Shown here: positions 15,644 through 23,941 of the stretch, piece by piece
Layout of the letters: every line of letters starts with the position of its first letter
Position numbering within the stretch: the first letter of the stretch is position 1
DNA from: JAYWGN01 sp043778255
GTDB lineage: Bacteria; Bacteroidota; Bacteroidia; Chitinophagales; Chitinophagaceae
Direction of reading: 5' to 3'
DNA: 29,888 nt
Assembly: GCA_043778255.1 (NCBI GenBank)
Contig: JAYWGN010000033.1
Location: forward strand, 1-29,888
Translations under genes and position numbers: made by a program
The notes under the pieces: generated by a model
Told to the model about the DNA's origin: nothing
The model's database searches: none
Seen by the model: the letters and a program-made list of their open reading frames with translations, nothing else

Positions 15644-16261
15644 TTACAATTTAGTCATTACCTCATCTACAATACCATAAGCTATTGCTTCAGTGGCATT
15701 TAACCAATAATCTCTATCAAAATCTTTCATAATTTGCTCTACTGATTTGCCACAATTATCGGCCAATAATTTTGCACCTAACAACTTTGCTTTTCGTATT
15801 TGTTCGGCATGTATTTCAAGGTCGGCACTTACACCTTGTATGTTTCCGCCTAAGCTTGGTTGGTGTATCATTACCTCGCCACTTGGGTATATATAGCGTT
15901 TGCCTTTGGTACCACCACTTAATAGTATAGCACCCATACTTGCTGCCATACCCATACATATTGTACTTACAGGGCTGCTTATCATTTGCATAGTGTCATA
16001 TACTACCATACCATCGGTTACACTGCCTCCTGGGCTATTAATGTATAATTTAATTTCTTCACCGGGCTTCAAACTGTCTAGCAGTAATAGTTTGGCTACT
16101 ACTTCTTTACAATTTTTTTCTTCTACTACTCCCCAAAAAAATATTTTTCGTTGTTCAATCAATATTTTTTCTAGTTGTTTTGCCGAACTTGACTCCTCTT
16201 TTTTGTCCTCTTCTTTTTTTACTTCAGTTTCGTCTTCGGCTAGTATTTTACTGTATAACAT
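15644..16261 (-). CDS. clpP: ClpP-type serine protease subunit, second paralogue
   Basis: ClpP forms the barrel of the ATP-dependent Clp protease. The 205-residue product keeps the whole triad: Ser108 in GMAASMGA, His133 in MIHQPSLGG and Asp184 in DRDYWL. Instead of a normal propeptide and axial loop it begins with a charged low-complexity stretch (residues 9-30, rich in Glu, Lys and Ser). This is unlike its upstream neighbour. Oligomer gating or ATPase docking may therefore differ, which is inference. It is second in a tandem of two clpP genes, 62 bases apart, and is followed by a strong terminator. clpX is not adjacent. Confidence 0.93.
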   Translation of the reverse strand: MLYSKILAEDETEVKKEEDKKEESSSAKQLEKILIEQRKIFFWGVVEEKNCKEVVAKLLLLDSLKPGEEIKLYINSPGGSVTDGMVVYDTMQMISSPVSTICMGMAASMGAILLSGGTKGKRYIYPSGEVMIHQPSLGGNIQGVSADLEIHAEQIRKAKLLGAKLLADNCGKSVEQIMKDFDRDYWLNATEAIAYGIVDEVMTKL

Positions 16262-16275
16262 ATTTTTATTTTTTT

Positions 16276-16291
16276 ATCCGCCATGGCGGAT
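16276..16291. repeat. Perfect 16-bp palindrome between the clpP genes
   Basis: ATCCGCCATGGCGGAT is a perfect palindrome in the 62-base gap between the two clpP genes and stands out as GC-rich in an AT-rich gap. On the minus strand it is followed by an A-rich stretch leading into the downstream ATG. It could protect or process the shared mRNA or bind a dimeric regulator. Confidence 0.7.
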
Positions 16292-16323
16292 GCATTTGCA
16301 ATAATTTTTTATTGGGTTTTCCA

Positions 16324-17004
16324 TTATTTTCTTGGGTTGGTAAGTAGTACTTCATCAACCAAACCATACTCCTTAGCTTCAATTGCTGTCATCCAATTAT
16401 CACGGGTACAATCGGCGGCTATTTGCTCACTTGTTTTGCCTGTATGTGCTGCTATTACATCGTACAACTCGGTACGTATTTGCTTTAGCAACCTCGAACT
16501 TACTTCAATATCACTAGCTTGGCCACCAATGGCACCACTAGGTTGGTGAAGCATTATACGGCTGTGCTTTAGTGCAGTACGTTTGCCTTTGGTACCAGCA
16601 TTAAGCAATACTGCACCCATACTAGCTGCAAGGCCAGTACATATTGTTGCAATATCGGGGGTTATATACTGCATAGTATCGTACATACCCATACCTGCAT
16701 ATACACTACCACCAGGGCAGTTTATGTACATTTGTATATCTCTTTGGCGGTCGCTACTTTCCAAAAACAATAGTTGGGCTGTCACAATATTAGCCACTTC
16801 ATCATTAATTGGGTAACCCAAAAATATAATACGGTCCATCATAAGCCTACTATATACATCCATTACAGCTACATTCATAGGTCGTTCTTCTATAATGTTA
16901 GGTGTAAGTGCAGTTATTTGGTACTTGTTATAATCGTTTAGGGTATTGCTACTAATGCCTTTATGCTTTACGGCATATTTTTCAAATTCGTGTTGGTAAT
17001 TCAT
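16324..17004 (-). CDS. clpP: ATP-dependent Clp protease proteolytic subunit ClpP
   Basis: This 226-residue copy looks like the standard bacterial ClpP with an N-terminal propeptide-like stretch. The triad is Ser128 in GLAASMGA, His153 in MLHQPSG and Asp202 in TRDNWM. The substrate-binding block NCPGGSVYAGM and the family ending EAKEYGLVDEVL are present. Together with ClpX or ClpA (not here) it degrades tagged and damaged proteins in the cytoplasm. It is the first gene of a two-clpP unit. The Met at 17004 fits the family start. Both genes share a sequence upstream of 17004 in which I found no convincing -33/-7 pair. Upstream is the divergent tRNA-Gln rather than the common trigger factor gene. 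Confidence 0.94.
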   Translation of the reverse strand: MNYQHEFEKYAVKHKGISSNTLNDYNKYQITALTPNIIEERPMNVAVMDVYSRLMMDRIIFLGYPINDEVANIVTAQLLFLESSDRQRDIQMYINCPGGSVYAGMGMYDTMQYITPDIATICTGLAASMGAVLLNAGTKGKRTALKHSRIMLHQPSGAIGGQASDIEVSSRLLKQIRTELYDVIAAHTGKTSEQIAADCTRDNWMTAIEAKEYGLVDEVLLTNPRK

Positions 17005-17189
17005 GTTATGCTATTATAAATAAGAGTTAGGTTAATATGCGAATATCTTAATTATTAGTTACATAATCAAAACTTTATCCAAAGTACTAATACTGACTAT
17101 GTGGCAGTATTAGCATGGTATATGTTAGGTTCTCCTTTTTATTTCTTTTGTAAAAAAATGAAAAAACTAGTCAACTATTTGTAAATGTT

Positions 17190-17221
17190 TTTGTTTTTTA
17201 CAAAATGTAACATTACTTTTG
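17190..17221 (+). promoter_or_regulatory. Promoter of tRNA-Gln
   Basis: TTTG (17190-17193), a 20-base spacer and TACTTTTG (17214-17221) match the Bacteroidota promoter in full. The start of transcription would lie near 17228, about 35 bases before the tRNA. Confidence 0.75.
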
Positions 17222-17262
17222 CACAGCAACAATAACTGTAAAAAGTAGTGTTGCCAAAAGCT

Positions 17263-17333
17263 TGGTTTATGGTGTAATGGTAGCACAACAGTTTTTGGTT
17301 CTGTTTGTCTAGGTTCGAATCCTGGTAAACCAA
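17263..17333 (+). tRNA. tRNA-Gln (anticodon UUG)
   Basis: The 71-base sequence folds as a tRNA: acceptor TGGTTTA pairs with TAAACCA, the D arm is GTGT/GCAC, the T arm is CTAGG with loop TTCGAAT and CCTGG. The anticodon loop TTTTGGT gives UUG. The stem pair 31-39 would be U-U, the only mismatch of note. The discriminator is A and the CCA end is not encoded. It has its own promoter and terminator. Confidence 0.95.
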
Positions 17334-17343
17334 CTTTAAAAAA

Positions 17344-17381
17344 AAGGCAATTAACGTTAGGTTAGTTGCTTTTCTTATTTT
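17344..17381 (+). terminator. Terminator behind tRNA-Gln
   Basis: AAGGCAATTAAC (17344-17355) pairs with GTTAGTTGCTTT (17361-17372), allowing two G-U pairs, around a five-base loop. A T-rich tail (TTTTCTTATTTT) follows. It lies 10 bases behind the tRNA and faces the convergent acyltransferase gene. Confidence 0.8.
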
Positions 17382-17397
17382 AGAGCTAGGGTTACTG

Positions 17398-18558
17398 CTA
17401 ATTTTTACCCAAATTATTCAAATAATTTCTACTCGGGTTTTCAATAAAATGATAAGATAATGCACCAACTAGTACACTAGCTGTTGTAAAAATAATAAGT
17501 ATTATATAAGAATTAGTTAACCCAAAATAATTAGGTGGTGGTGGTGGGCCAGGCAATGGCACTGCTTTTAGTAACCAAGTTTGAATACCCCATATTATAC
17601 TGATTAATACTGAATGCCACATATAGATAGAGAATGACCAAAGCCCTAACTTTTGCAAAATTATATTGTTAAAAAAAGTATTTATTTTACTGCTACCATA
17701 AGCAGTACTTAATAAAAAAAGCGAAAACAAAACAGGTGCAGCAATATCATTAAAACCAAAGTGCATATAAATACAATAGGCCAAAACTATAGTTACTAAA
17801 AACCATCCATTGCTAAAAATGTTTTTAAAAAAATTAGTTACATACAACCTGTACATACACATACCTAATACAAAGCCTAATATGCCTCTGGCAAAGCCCC
17901 AATCGTAGGTTACATCCAAACTTTTTTCATTTACAAAAAAAGGGAAAAGGTTAGCTCTATTTGGTGCTATATAAAATATTAATAGGGCATATAAAATTAG
18001 TATAGTACAAATCGTAACACCTATTTTTATTGAATTAAATTTTGAAAATGGCTTTACCAAAAATGGAAAAAGTAAATAGGCTAACCACTCTGCACTTATA
18101 CTCCAACTGGGTACATTCCATGTAAATATTTTTTGAATGTGGGCAGATTGTAATAAAAACAGTTGTGTTGGTATGGCTTTAAAATCATCTACTGCTATGC
18201 CTACCGGACCTGTAAATTCTCTTTTTCCTAACTGCCAAGTTATTACTGCAAACAATACACAAACTGCTAAAGTAATTATATGTAAGGGATAAATACGGGC
18301 AAGCCTTGCTTTTAAAAAAGTAACGATTTTGTTTTTTTGTGTATTATCTACAAAATATTTTTCGTACACATAACACATAATAAACCCACTCAATATAAAA
18401 AATAAATCAACCATTAGGTACAATTTTCTAAACCAAAAAGTATGGCTAGTATCTATAAACTGAGCCACTATTTCGTTGCTATGAAATACAACAACTATCA
18501 TGGCTGCAATGCCACGTAAAGCGGTTAGGTTATTGAGGTAAGGTTTGGTTGGTTGCAT
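17398..18558 (-). CDS. Acyltransferase 3 family membrane protein
   Basis: The 386-residue protein is an inner-membrane O-acyltransferase of the OafA/acyltransferase_3 family, which adds acetyl or similar groups to surface sugars or other cell-surface molecules. The N-terminal LTALRGIAAMIVVVFHS contains the conserved Arg and His; VDLFFILSGF and the RLARIYPLHI loop follow, and YHFIENPSR near the end is typical. About ten membrane helices can be seen. It is the last gene of the eight-gene minus-strand run, 18 bases behind the S74 repeat protein gene. Position suggests that it modifies a surface structure of the same cluster, but its substrate cannot be told. It is the only gene of the run without a cleavable export signal. 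Confidence 0.9.
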   Translation of the reverse strand: MQPTKPYLNNLTALRGIAAMIVVVFHSNEIVAQFIDTSHTFWFRKLYLMVDLFFILSGFIMCYVYEKYFVDNTQKNKIVTFLKARLARIYPLHIITLAVCVLFAVITWQLGKREFTGPVGIAVDDFKAIPTQLFLLQSAHIQKIFTWNVPSWSISAEWLAYLLFPFLVKPFSKFNSIKIGVTICTILILYALLIFYIAPNRANLFPFFVNEKSLDVTYDWGFARGILGFVLGMCMYRLYVTNFFKNIFSNGWFLVTIVLAYCIYMHFGFNDIAAPVLFSLFLLSTAYGSSKINTFFNNIILQKLGLWSFSIYMWHSVLISIIWGIQTWLLKAVPLPGPPPPPNYFGLTNSYIILIIFTTASVLVGALSYHFIENPSRNYLNNLGKN

Positions 18559-18576
18559 AATTTTATATAATCAGTA

Positions 18577-20670
18577 TTATAGTTTTTTATTTAACAATTT
18601 TTTTATTTCTTCTAATTCTTTTTTAAGTAATTGATTTTCTTTGTCTACATTTTCTAATTTGATATTTAATTCTTGTGTTGCTTTAACTAATGGCACTACA
18701 AATTCGGCATAGCAAAGGCTGTAAAGTCCTTTATTGTTAGTAGGTTTTTGCACCCCACTAAAATTGTAGCTTATGTTAGTTGCAGCGGCTTCTACATCTT
18801 GAGCTATAAAACCTGACATTTTTATTTTTTCAATATCGTATTTACCAGCCCAATTTGTAGTATCTGGTTTTTCTTTGCCATACATCATTTCGTTTTGACG
18901 GTGAATATTTAAGTTATAAGTTACAGGTTTTAATTTTGTAATAAAGGCTAAGCCAGGCACATTTTCTTGTATATTATCTTTTATACGTTTATCGCTAAAT
19001 GTGCTGTAATTAACTTGCCCACGTACTAATGTTACGCTACTATTACCTAACTCTACCGAATTACTAGTACTATAACCTGCACCACAATTATAACCAATGG
19101 CTGTCCAATTATTAAAAGTGTTAGATACATAAGCAAAAGAACCTATTAGTGTATTATAACTACCATTGGTATTTAATTGTGCAGACGCCCCTAATGCCGT
19201 GTTGTAAGCGTTGCCAGCAGTATTTGTATTTTTTGACGCCTCAAAACCAATAGCGGTATTGTTAAAACCACTAACATCGGCATTTAGTGCGTTACTACCT
19301 ACAGCTGTATTACCCGTAAAACCAGTTGAACTACCTGCACCATTATTGTACAAACTACTTTCGCCAATTGCAATATTATTGCTAGCTGCTATATTGGAGT
19401 ATGCAGCTGAGTAGCCAATACTAATAGCATTATGCCCTATTTTATTTAACCGAGCTGCCCAAAAACCAGAAGCTACATTATTATTACCACTTAAATTACT
19501 TTCTAACGAGCCAGCACCTAATGCTACATTTAACGAACCACTAGTATCGGCATATAAAGCATTATCTCCCATAGCTATGTTTTGATGTCCACTTTGTATT
19601 TTATACATTGTTTTTTTACCAATTGCAGTATTTAAGTAGCCAATTGACAAAAAATTTCCATAACCTGACGAAGCACCTACATAGGTATTATTATCCCCTG
19701 TACCATAATAATTACTTTCATACCCTACAGCTGTATTGTAATTTGTATTACTGGTATTTGCAGATGCATAACCACCAATGCTAGTGTTATAGCTCCCTTT
19801 TTTATTACTGGATAAGGCATACATACCTACAGCTGTATTATTACTACCGGTATCATTATCATTCAAAGCTACATACCCAACTGCTGTATTGTTATGTCCT
19901 ATTAAATTAGAAACTAAAGAATAGGTACCAACTGCCGTATTACTAACACCAGATTTATTATTAGATAAGGAGGAAAACCCCACTGCAGAATTATTGTGTC
20001 CGTTATAATTGGAGTCTAAAGCGAATGCACCAATTGCAGTATTTTGGCTGCCCTGCACATTGTTAAACAATGACTTGACTCCGATTGCTGTATTTTCAAA
20101 TTGTCCAAAAAAACCAAATTTTTGATTAAACAATGCACTATCGCCAATGGCAACCGAATTATTGCCAATAGTATTTTTAAATAAAGCACCACTTCCCATG
20201 GCAATATTATGCAGCCCACTAGTATTATTGCGTAATGCACCAACACCAAGTGAAGTTAACGAGTTGGTACTATCTATAATACCAGCACTGCCATTTTTTA
20301 CTTTAAACCTTAATGCTTGTGCATCGGTAGTGCCAATAAAATTATCACTTGTAGTGCTAGCATTACCTGTGGTACTCCAGTTCGTACTATTATTTAATTG
20401 CCCTTTTAAAAATTTCCAAATTATTCCATCAAAATAACTAAAAGCTAGGCTATCGGTATCGTAAATTAGTAACCCATTTGACGGAGATGCAATTGCAATA
20501 CGTTGTGCAGCATTAAGTCTTGGTACTAGCATACCTTTTGTACTGCTTTTAACATCAAGTATAGCACTTGTATTAGCTGGGCTACCATCGGTATTTATGG
20601 CAACGTTTTGTGCTTTTAAAAATAAAAAAGACAAATTAAAAATTAAAAATAGTAGAATAATTTTTTGCAT
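18577..20670 (-). CDS. Secreted YadA-head-like repeat protein with S74 chaperone domain
   Basis: The 697-residue product has a signal peptide (MQKIILLFLIFNLSFLF...KAQ). Next comes the Bacteroidota-type block LDVKSSTKGMLVPRLN (39-54), then about 24 repeats of 13-20 residues built on N-T-A-V/I-G (about 141-548), as in the left-handed beta-rolls of YadA-like trimeric heads. Residues from about 556 form an intramolecular chaperone of endosialidase (peptidase S74): Ser559 and Lys564 in SDKRIK fit the Ser-Lys dyad that cuts off the chaperone after trimer folding. A coiled coil (about 665-697) ends it. It is probably an exported trimeric fibre or adhesin. In phages this domain is on tail fibres, but no other phage gene is present. 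It lies 42 bases behind the lipoprotein gene. Confidence 0.88.
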   Translation of the reverse strand: MQKIILLFLIFNLSFLFLKAQNVAINTDGSPANTSAILDVKSSTKGMLVPRLNAAQRIAIASPSNGLLIYDTDSLAFSYFDGIIWKFLKGQLNNSTNWSTTGNASTTSDNFIGTTDAQALRFKVKNGSAGIIDSTNSLTSLGVGALRNNTSGLHNIAMGSGALFKNTIGNNSVAIGDSALFNQKFGFFGQFENTAIGVKSLFNNVQGSQNTAIGAFALDSNYNGHNNSAVGFSSLSNNKSGVSNTAVGTYSLVSNLIGHNNTAVGYVALNDNDTGSNNTAVGMYALSSNKKGSYNTSIGGYASANTSNTNYNTAVGYESNYYGTGDNNTYVGASSGYGNFLSIGYLNTAIGKKTMYKIQSGHQNIAMGDNALYADTSGSLNVALGAGSLESNLSGNNNVASGFWAARLNKIGHNAISIGYSAAYSNIAASNNIAIGESSLYNNGAGSSTGFTGNTAVGSNALNADVSGFNNTAIGFEASKNTNTAGNAYNTALGASAQLNTNGSYNTLIGSFAYVSNTFNNWTAIGYNCGAGYSTSNSVELGNSSVTLVRGQVNYSTFSDKRIKDNIQENVPGLAFITKLKPVTYNLNIHRQNEMMYGKEKPDTTNWAGKYDIEKIKMSGFIAQDVEAAATNISYNFSGVQKPTNNKGLYSLCYAEFVVPLVKATQELNIKLENVDKENQLLKKELEEIKKLLNKKL
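19030..20250 (-). repeat. Coding repeats of the YadA-like head
   Basis: About 24 degenerate units with the coded core N-T-A-V/I-G recur at intervals of roughly 40-60 bases in one reading frame. They are protein-level repeats; the DNA units are diverged. Confidence 0.8.
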
Positions 20671-20712
20671 AGTAATTTATAGTATTAATAATTAGGGGCT
20701 TTTTATATGTGG

Positions 20713-21153
20713 TTATTTACCTTTAATATAGGTAACTCGTTTTTTTTGCACTATATATAAAATATTACTAGCAGCATCGCATTTAGCTGCTTTTAATCCT
20801 GCCTCTCCATCGGCAAACTTTTTACTATCTGTATTGCTTATTACTGCTATACTTTTATTGATATTATCTACATCTTGGCTATACATATCTTTTGATGCAG
20901 CATCGGCACCTTTATATTTTTCTAAATAGCTTTTTGCAATGTGTTCACATTCTTCCCACTGTGCTTGGGTGCAAGTAGTTTCTAAGGCATTTATTTTGGT
21001 AACTATATCTTGCATAGTGTAGTTTTCAATTATATAATCGCCAGTGTTTTTTGCTACTATGTTTTCAGGTTTAGTTGTTTCAATTTCGCTGGTTTTTGTA
21101 TTGCTATTGCAAGCAATTAATGCTATGCAACAAATGGTTAATATTTTTTTCAT
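20713..21153 (-). CDS. Small lipoprotein, function unknown
   Basis: The 146-residue product starts MKKILTICCIALIACNSN, a lipoprotein signal with the lipobox LIAC and lipidated Cys15. The mature part is polar, mostly helical, with Cys at about residues 60, 68 and 125, and no domain that I recognise. It lies in the run of exported proteins behind the cytolysin-like gene, 46 bases behind the paralogue pair. Anchored to the periplasmic face of a membrane, it could protect the cell or help export of its neighbours; both are guesses from position only. Confidence 0.7.
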   Translation of the reverse strand: MKKILTICCIALIACNSNTKTSEIETTKPENIVAKNTGDYIIENYTMQDIVTKINALETTCTQAQWEECEHIAKSYLEKYKGADAASKDMYSQDVDNINKSIAVISNTDSKKFADGEAGLKAAKCDAASNILYIVQKKRVTYIKGK

Positions 21154-21199
21154 TGTTTATTTTTTTAAATTTTAGAATCTAATAGTTGGTTAATATTTA

Positions 21200-21799
21200 T
21201 TAATGAATTTCTTGAATTACTGCGTTAGAAATTGTTATATCTCTTACAATTGAGGGGTTATCATTTGTAACCATAGTTATTAAATTGTTTTGGTTAGTTT
21301 GTAAACCGTTTATACGTGACATTGCACCTGTTATTGAAAAACTATTAGTAAAATCTAGTTTCTTTTTTTCAGCATCTGCATACATTTTTGGGTCATCTTC
21401 ATTATTGCCATAATCTTGTGAACAGGTAAAAGAAATTATAGTTTTTATATTTTTAGGCACATTAGAAAATATATATGCATAAGTTCTATTACCCAAATCT
21501 TGAATGGTATATTTAAACTTACCATACAAGCTTTTGAATGTGTAATTTGTATTTATAAATGTACCACCTTGATGAGGGTCTATAACTTCAAATAAATATA
21601 TGTTCCAAGAGTTAGCACAATTGCTATTTGGGTCGGTACAAATTGTTGGAGACCTTTCGGTATTTAAAGTTATAGTACCGCTAATAGAAATGTTATTACT
21701 ATTTGCTCTTTGTACATCTACGTTTCTCTTTCTTATTTGTGCATTGGTACTAATAATTAGCAATAAAAAGGGTGTGATGGTTAATAGTGTTTTTTTCAT
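21200..21799 (-). CDS. Secreted protein, tandem paralogue 2, function unknown
   Basis: The 199-residue product has a signal peptide (MKKTLLTITPFLLLIISTNA) and then the shared blocks IRKRNV, GTITLNT, EVIDPHQGGTF, NVPKNIKT and INGLQTNQN, ending VIQEIH. It is a clear paralogue of the gene just upstream (21818-22399), with about half of the residues identical by eye. The mature part looks beta-rich with one Cys pair early (about 55 and 62). I do not recognise the family. The gap to the upstream copy is 18 bases, so both are translated from one mRNA. Confidence 0.72.
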   Translation of the reverse strand: MKKTLLTITPFLLLIISTNAQIRKRNVDVQRANSNNISISGTITLNTERSPTICTDPNSNCANSWNIYLFEVIDPHQGGTFINTNYTFKSLYGKFKYTIQDLGNRTYAYIFSNVPKNIKTIISFTCSQDYGNNEDDPKMYADAEKKKLDFTNSFSITGAMSRINGLQTNQNNLITMVTNDNPSIVRDITISNAVIQEIH

Positions 21800-21817
21800 T
21801 CTTCTTTAATTTTTATG

Positions 21818-22399
21818 CTAATGAATTTCTTGTACTACAGGATCGGTAATGGTAATATCTCTTAGTGCGGTAGGATTATTATCTGTAACTATATTTAGTA
21901 AACTATTCTGATTGGTTTGTAATCCATTAACTTGTTTGATAGCACCAAAAACTGCCAATTGGCTCATCATCAAAGTAATTCTTTTATTTGTTTGTTCAGA
22001 ATTATCGACTTTATACATTTTTTCGAAATAAGAAATTGCAATTACCGTTTTAATGTTTTTGGGTACACTAGTAAATTGGTAACTGTATGTTCTATTACCC
22101 ATATCCATAATAGTATATTTATATCTACCTTTTAAACTTTTAAGCGTATAGCTTGTATTTACAAAAGTACCCCCTTGCTCAGGGTCTATTACTTCTAATA
22201 AATCAATTGTCCATCTACCCGAACATTCATTGTCGGGCAATACGCATAAAGTTGGTGATTTATCAGTATTTAAAGTTATTGTACCTCCTATATTTGTAGT
22301 TAGTATTTTTTGTGCTTCTACATTGCGTTTTCTTATTTGTGCATTGGTACTAATAATTACTAGTAAAAAAGCTGTGATTGTTAATAGTTTTTTTTTCAT
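21818..22399 (-). CDS. Secreted protein, tandem paralogue 1, function unknown
   Basis: The 193-residue product has a signal peptide (MKKKLLTITAFLLVIISTNA) and the same order of blocks as its downstream copy: IRKRNV, GTITLNT, EVIDPEQGGTF, VPKNIKT, VNGLQTNQN and VVQEIH. The middle (about 125-150) is where the two differ most. The signal-peptide DNA is nearly the same in both (a 30-base stretch at 22331-22360 recurs at 21731-21760), which points to a fairly recent tandem duplication or gene conversion. It begins two bases behind the stop of the 508-residue gene. Confidence 0.72.
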   Translation of the reverse strand: MKKKLLTITAFLLVIISTNAQIRKRNVEAQKILTTNIGGTITLNTDKSPTLCVLPDNECSGRWTIDLLEVIDPEQGGTFVNTSYTLKSLKGRYKYTIMDMGNRTYSYQFTSVPKNIKTVIAISYFEKMYKVDNSEQTNKRITLMMSQLAVFGAIKQVNGLQTNQNSLLNIVTDNNPTALRDITITDPVVQEIH

Positions 22400-22401
22400 T
22401 T

Positions 22402-23928
22402 TTAAAATCTTGTTTTTATTTGTGATTTGTTAATTGTTTGTACTTGTTGTTTTACATTGCGATTTAGTCTTGTATCTTTTAAAGTATTTGTTTGTTGTGC
22501 TTTGTTTTGCACTTCATTTTGTACTTGTATATTTATTTCGGCTGGGTTAATTACAGGTGCTATTTTGTCTTGTATAGTGCTAAAATTTGGATCAATTATA
22601 AAACCATCGGTAGCATTACTGATTGACCATATTCCTTGAATGTTAAATGATGCAGAACTATATTCGATGTTTCCATTATCGTAAATTTCAGTATTTTTTA
22701 AATTTATATTTGTTAGGTCGCCATCGGCGTAAGCAACTATTTCTAACTGAGGTATTTCATTCTTTATATTGTTTAAATCAATAAAAGCTTTTTCTACCTG
22801 TGGTGCAGTATTTGCGAGGCCAGCCTGCCAATATTGTTTTGAATCTGAATTTATAGAATAGGTTAACCATAAGTATATTTTTTCAAATACTTTTTTATCA
22901 TCTTTCCTTTCATCATCTACGTATAAATAATTTCCTGAATAATCTTCTTTGTAACTTGATTTTGAATTAGCCATATCCAATTTATCATTATAATATTTTT
23001 GACCTAAAATAAAATTCGGTAAATCTTTAATTCTATATTTTATTTCATACTTTATTACATCAAAATCATAAAGCTCAACTGTCCATCCTTTTTTATTTTG
23101 CAATTGTACTGTACTATTTCGTTCATCTATTTTTATCCATTGTGCTTTTGTATAAGCATTTGCGTTTATTTTAATGGTATTTCTAATGGCATTTTCAAAA
23201 GTAATACCTTGTGCAGGCATCATATTATTGGGATTTAGTTTTATTTTTCCTAATAAGGTTGTTGAGCCAGTAGTAGGTAAATTTATAGACTTATTCATCC
23301 ATTCTCTTTTGTTAACATCTATTACAAGGGTATATCTAGTTCTTCTAAATCTAATATCGCCTGATGATTCTTCATCGTATAAATTAAACCCTACCCCGCT
23401 TATTATTTTTTCTTGTTTTGGACCATCACCATATTTTACTGAATTGGACATTCTCATTAATTGCGGATGTGGCGTTTTTTGAAATCCATTGAACTCTGAA
23501 AATCCTGAAAAGTAATTCAAACTAATTTCATTACTTCCTACTAAGGGTAAATTAATAAATAATTCAGCAGCATCAGTCCATACACCATTTATTTTTTCTT
23601 CAAACATAAATCTACCTGCCATACCTCTAAATGGGCTTATTTGCTCTATTCTAAAAGTTCCATAATCACCATAATTTAAAAACATTCCGTTCAACCCACC
23701 TCCATATATATTTTTACCAGTAATCAAATTTCTACTTTCCCCAACATGTTGTGCTAAAGCAATTTTCCCACTTGTAACTTCATAGTTTTTTACTCTAAAA
23801 TTCTCATCAAAAGTTCGAAATAATTTTATATCTATTACACCTTCTGTCCTAAAATTTTGTGCATTTAATACTTGTAATCCAATTATAAAAATTGTTACTA
23901 ATAATCCTATTTTTTTCATGTTTTTCAT
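22402..23928 (-). CDS. Large secreted protein, function unknown
   Basis: The 508-residue product carries a signal peptide (IGLLVTIFIIGLQVLNAQ). The start may be 23928 or the second Met at 23919 (MKKIG), which gives the more usual signal. The mature part is polar and aromatic with many short beta-like segments, for example YGDYGTFRIEQISPFRG and RFRRTRYTLVIDVNKREW. The last 60 residues are a Gln/Asn/Lys-rich low-complexity tail (IQVQNEVQNKAQQTN). I recognise no family. It lies 13 bases behind the 177-residue gene and two bases ahead of paralogue 1, so co-expression is likely. There is no T9SS-type C-terminal sorting domain that I can see. Confidence 0.72.
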   Translation of the reverse strand: MKNMKKIGLLVTIFIIGLQVLNAQNFRTEGVIDIKLFRTFDENFRVKNYEVTSGKIALAQHVGESRNLITGKNIYGGGLNGMFLNYGDYGTFRIEQISPFRGMAGRFMFEEKINGVWTDAAELFINLPLVGSNEISLNYFSGFSEFNGFQKTPHPQLMRMSNSVKYGDGPKQEKIISGVGFNLYDEESSGDIRFRRTRYTLVIDVNKREWMNKSINLPTTGSTTLLGKIKLNPNNMMPAQGITFENAIRNTIKINANAYTKAQWIKIDERNSTVQLQNKKGWTVELYDFDVIKYEIKYRIKDLPNFILGQKYYNDKLDMANSKSSYKEDYSGNYLYVDDERKDDKKVFEKIYLWLTYSINSDSKQYWQAGLANTAPQVEKAFIDLNNIKNEIPQLEIVAYADGDLTNINLKNTEIYDNGNIEYSSASFNIQGIWSISNATDGFIIDPNFSTIQDKIAPVINPAEINIQVQNEVQNKAQQTNTLKDTRLNRNVKQQVQTINKSQIKTRF

Positions 23929-23941
23929 GTTTTTAAAATAA

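Noticed and set aside
19030..20250. Regular repeats that could suggest a CRISPR array
   Set aside because: They stay in one reading frame, vary in length and sequence, and code for NTAVG-type beta-roll repeats.
18577..20670. Prophage tail fibre
   Set aside because: The protein has a bacterial signal peptide and no phage gene is near; S74 domains are common in secreted Bacteroidota proteins.
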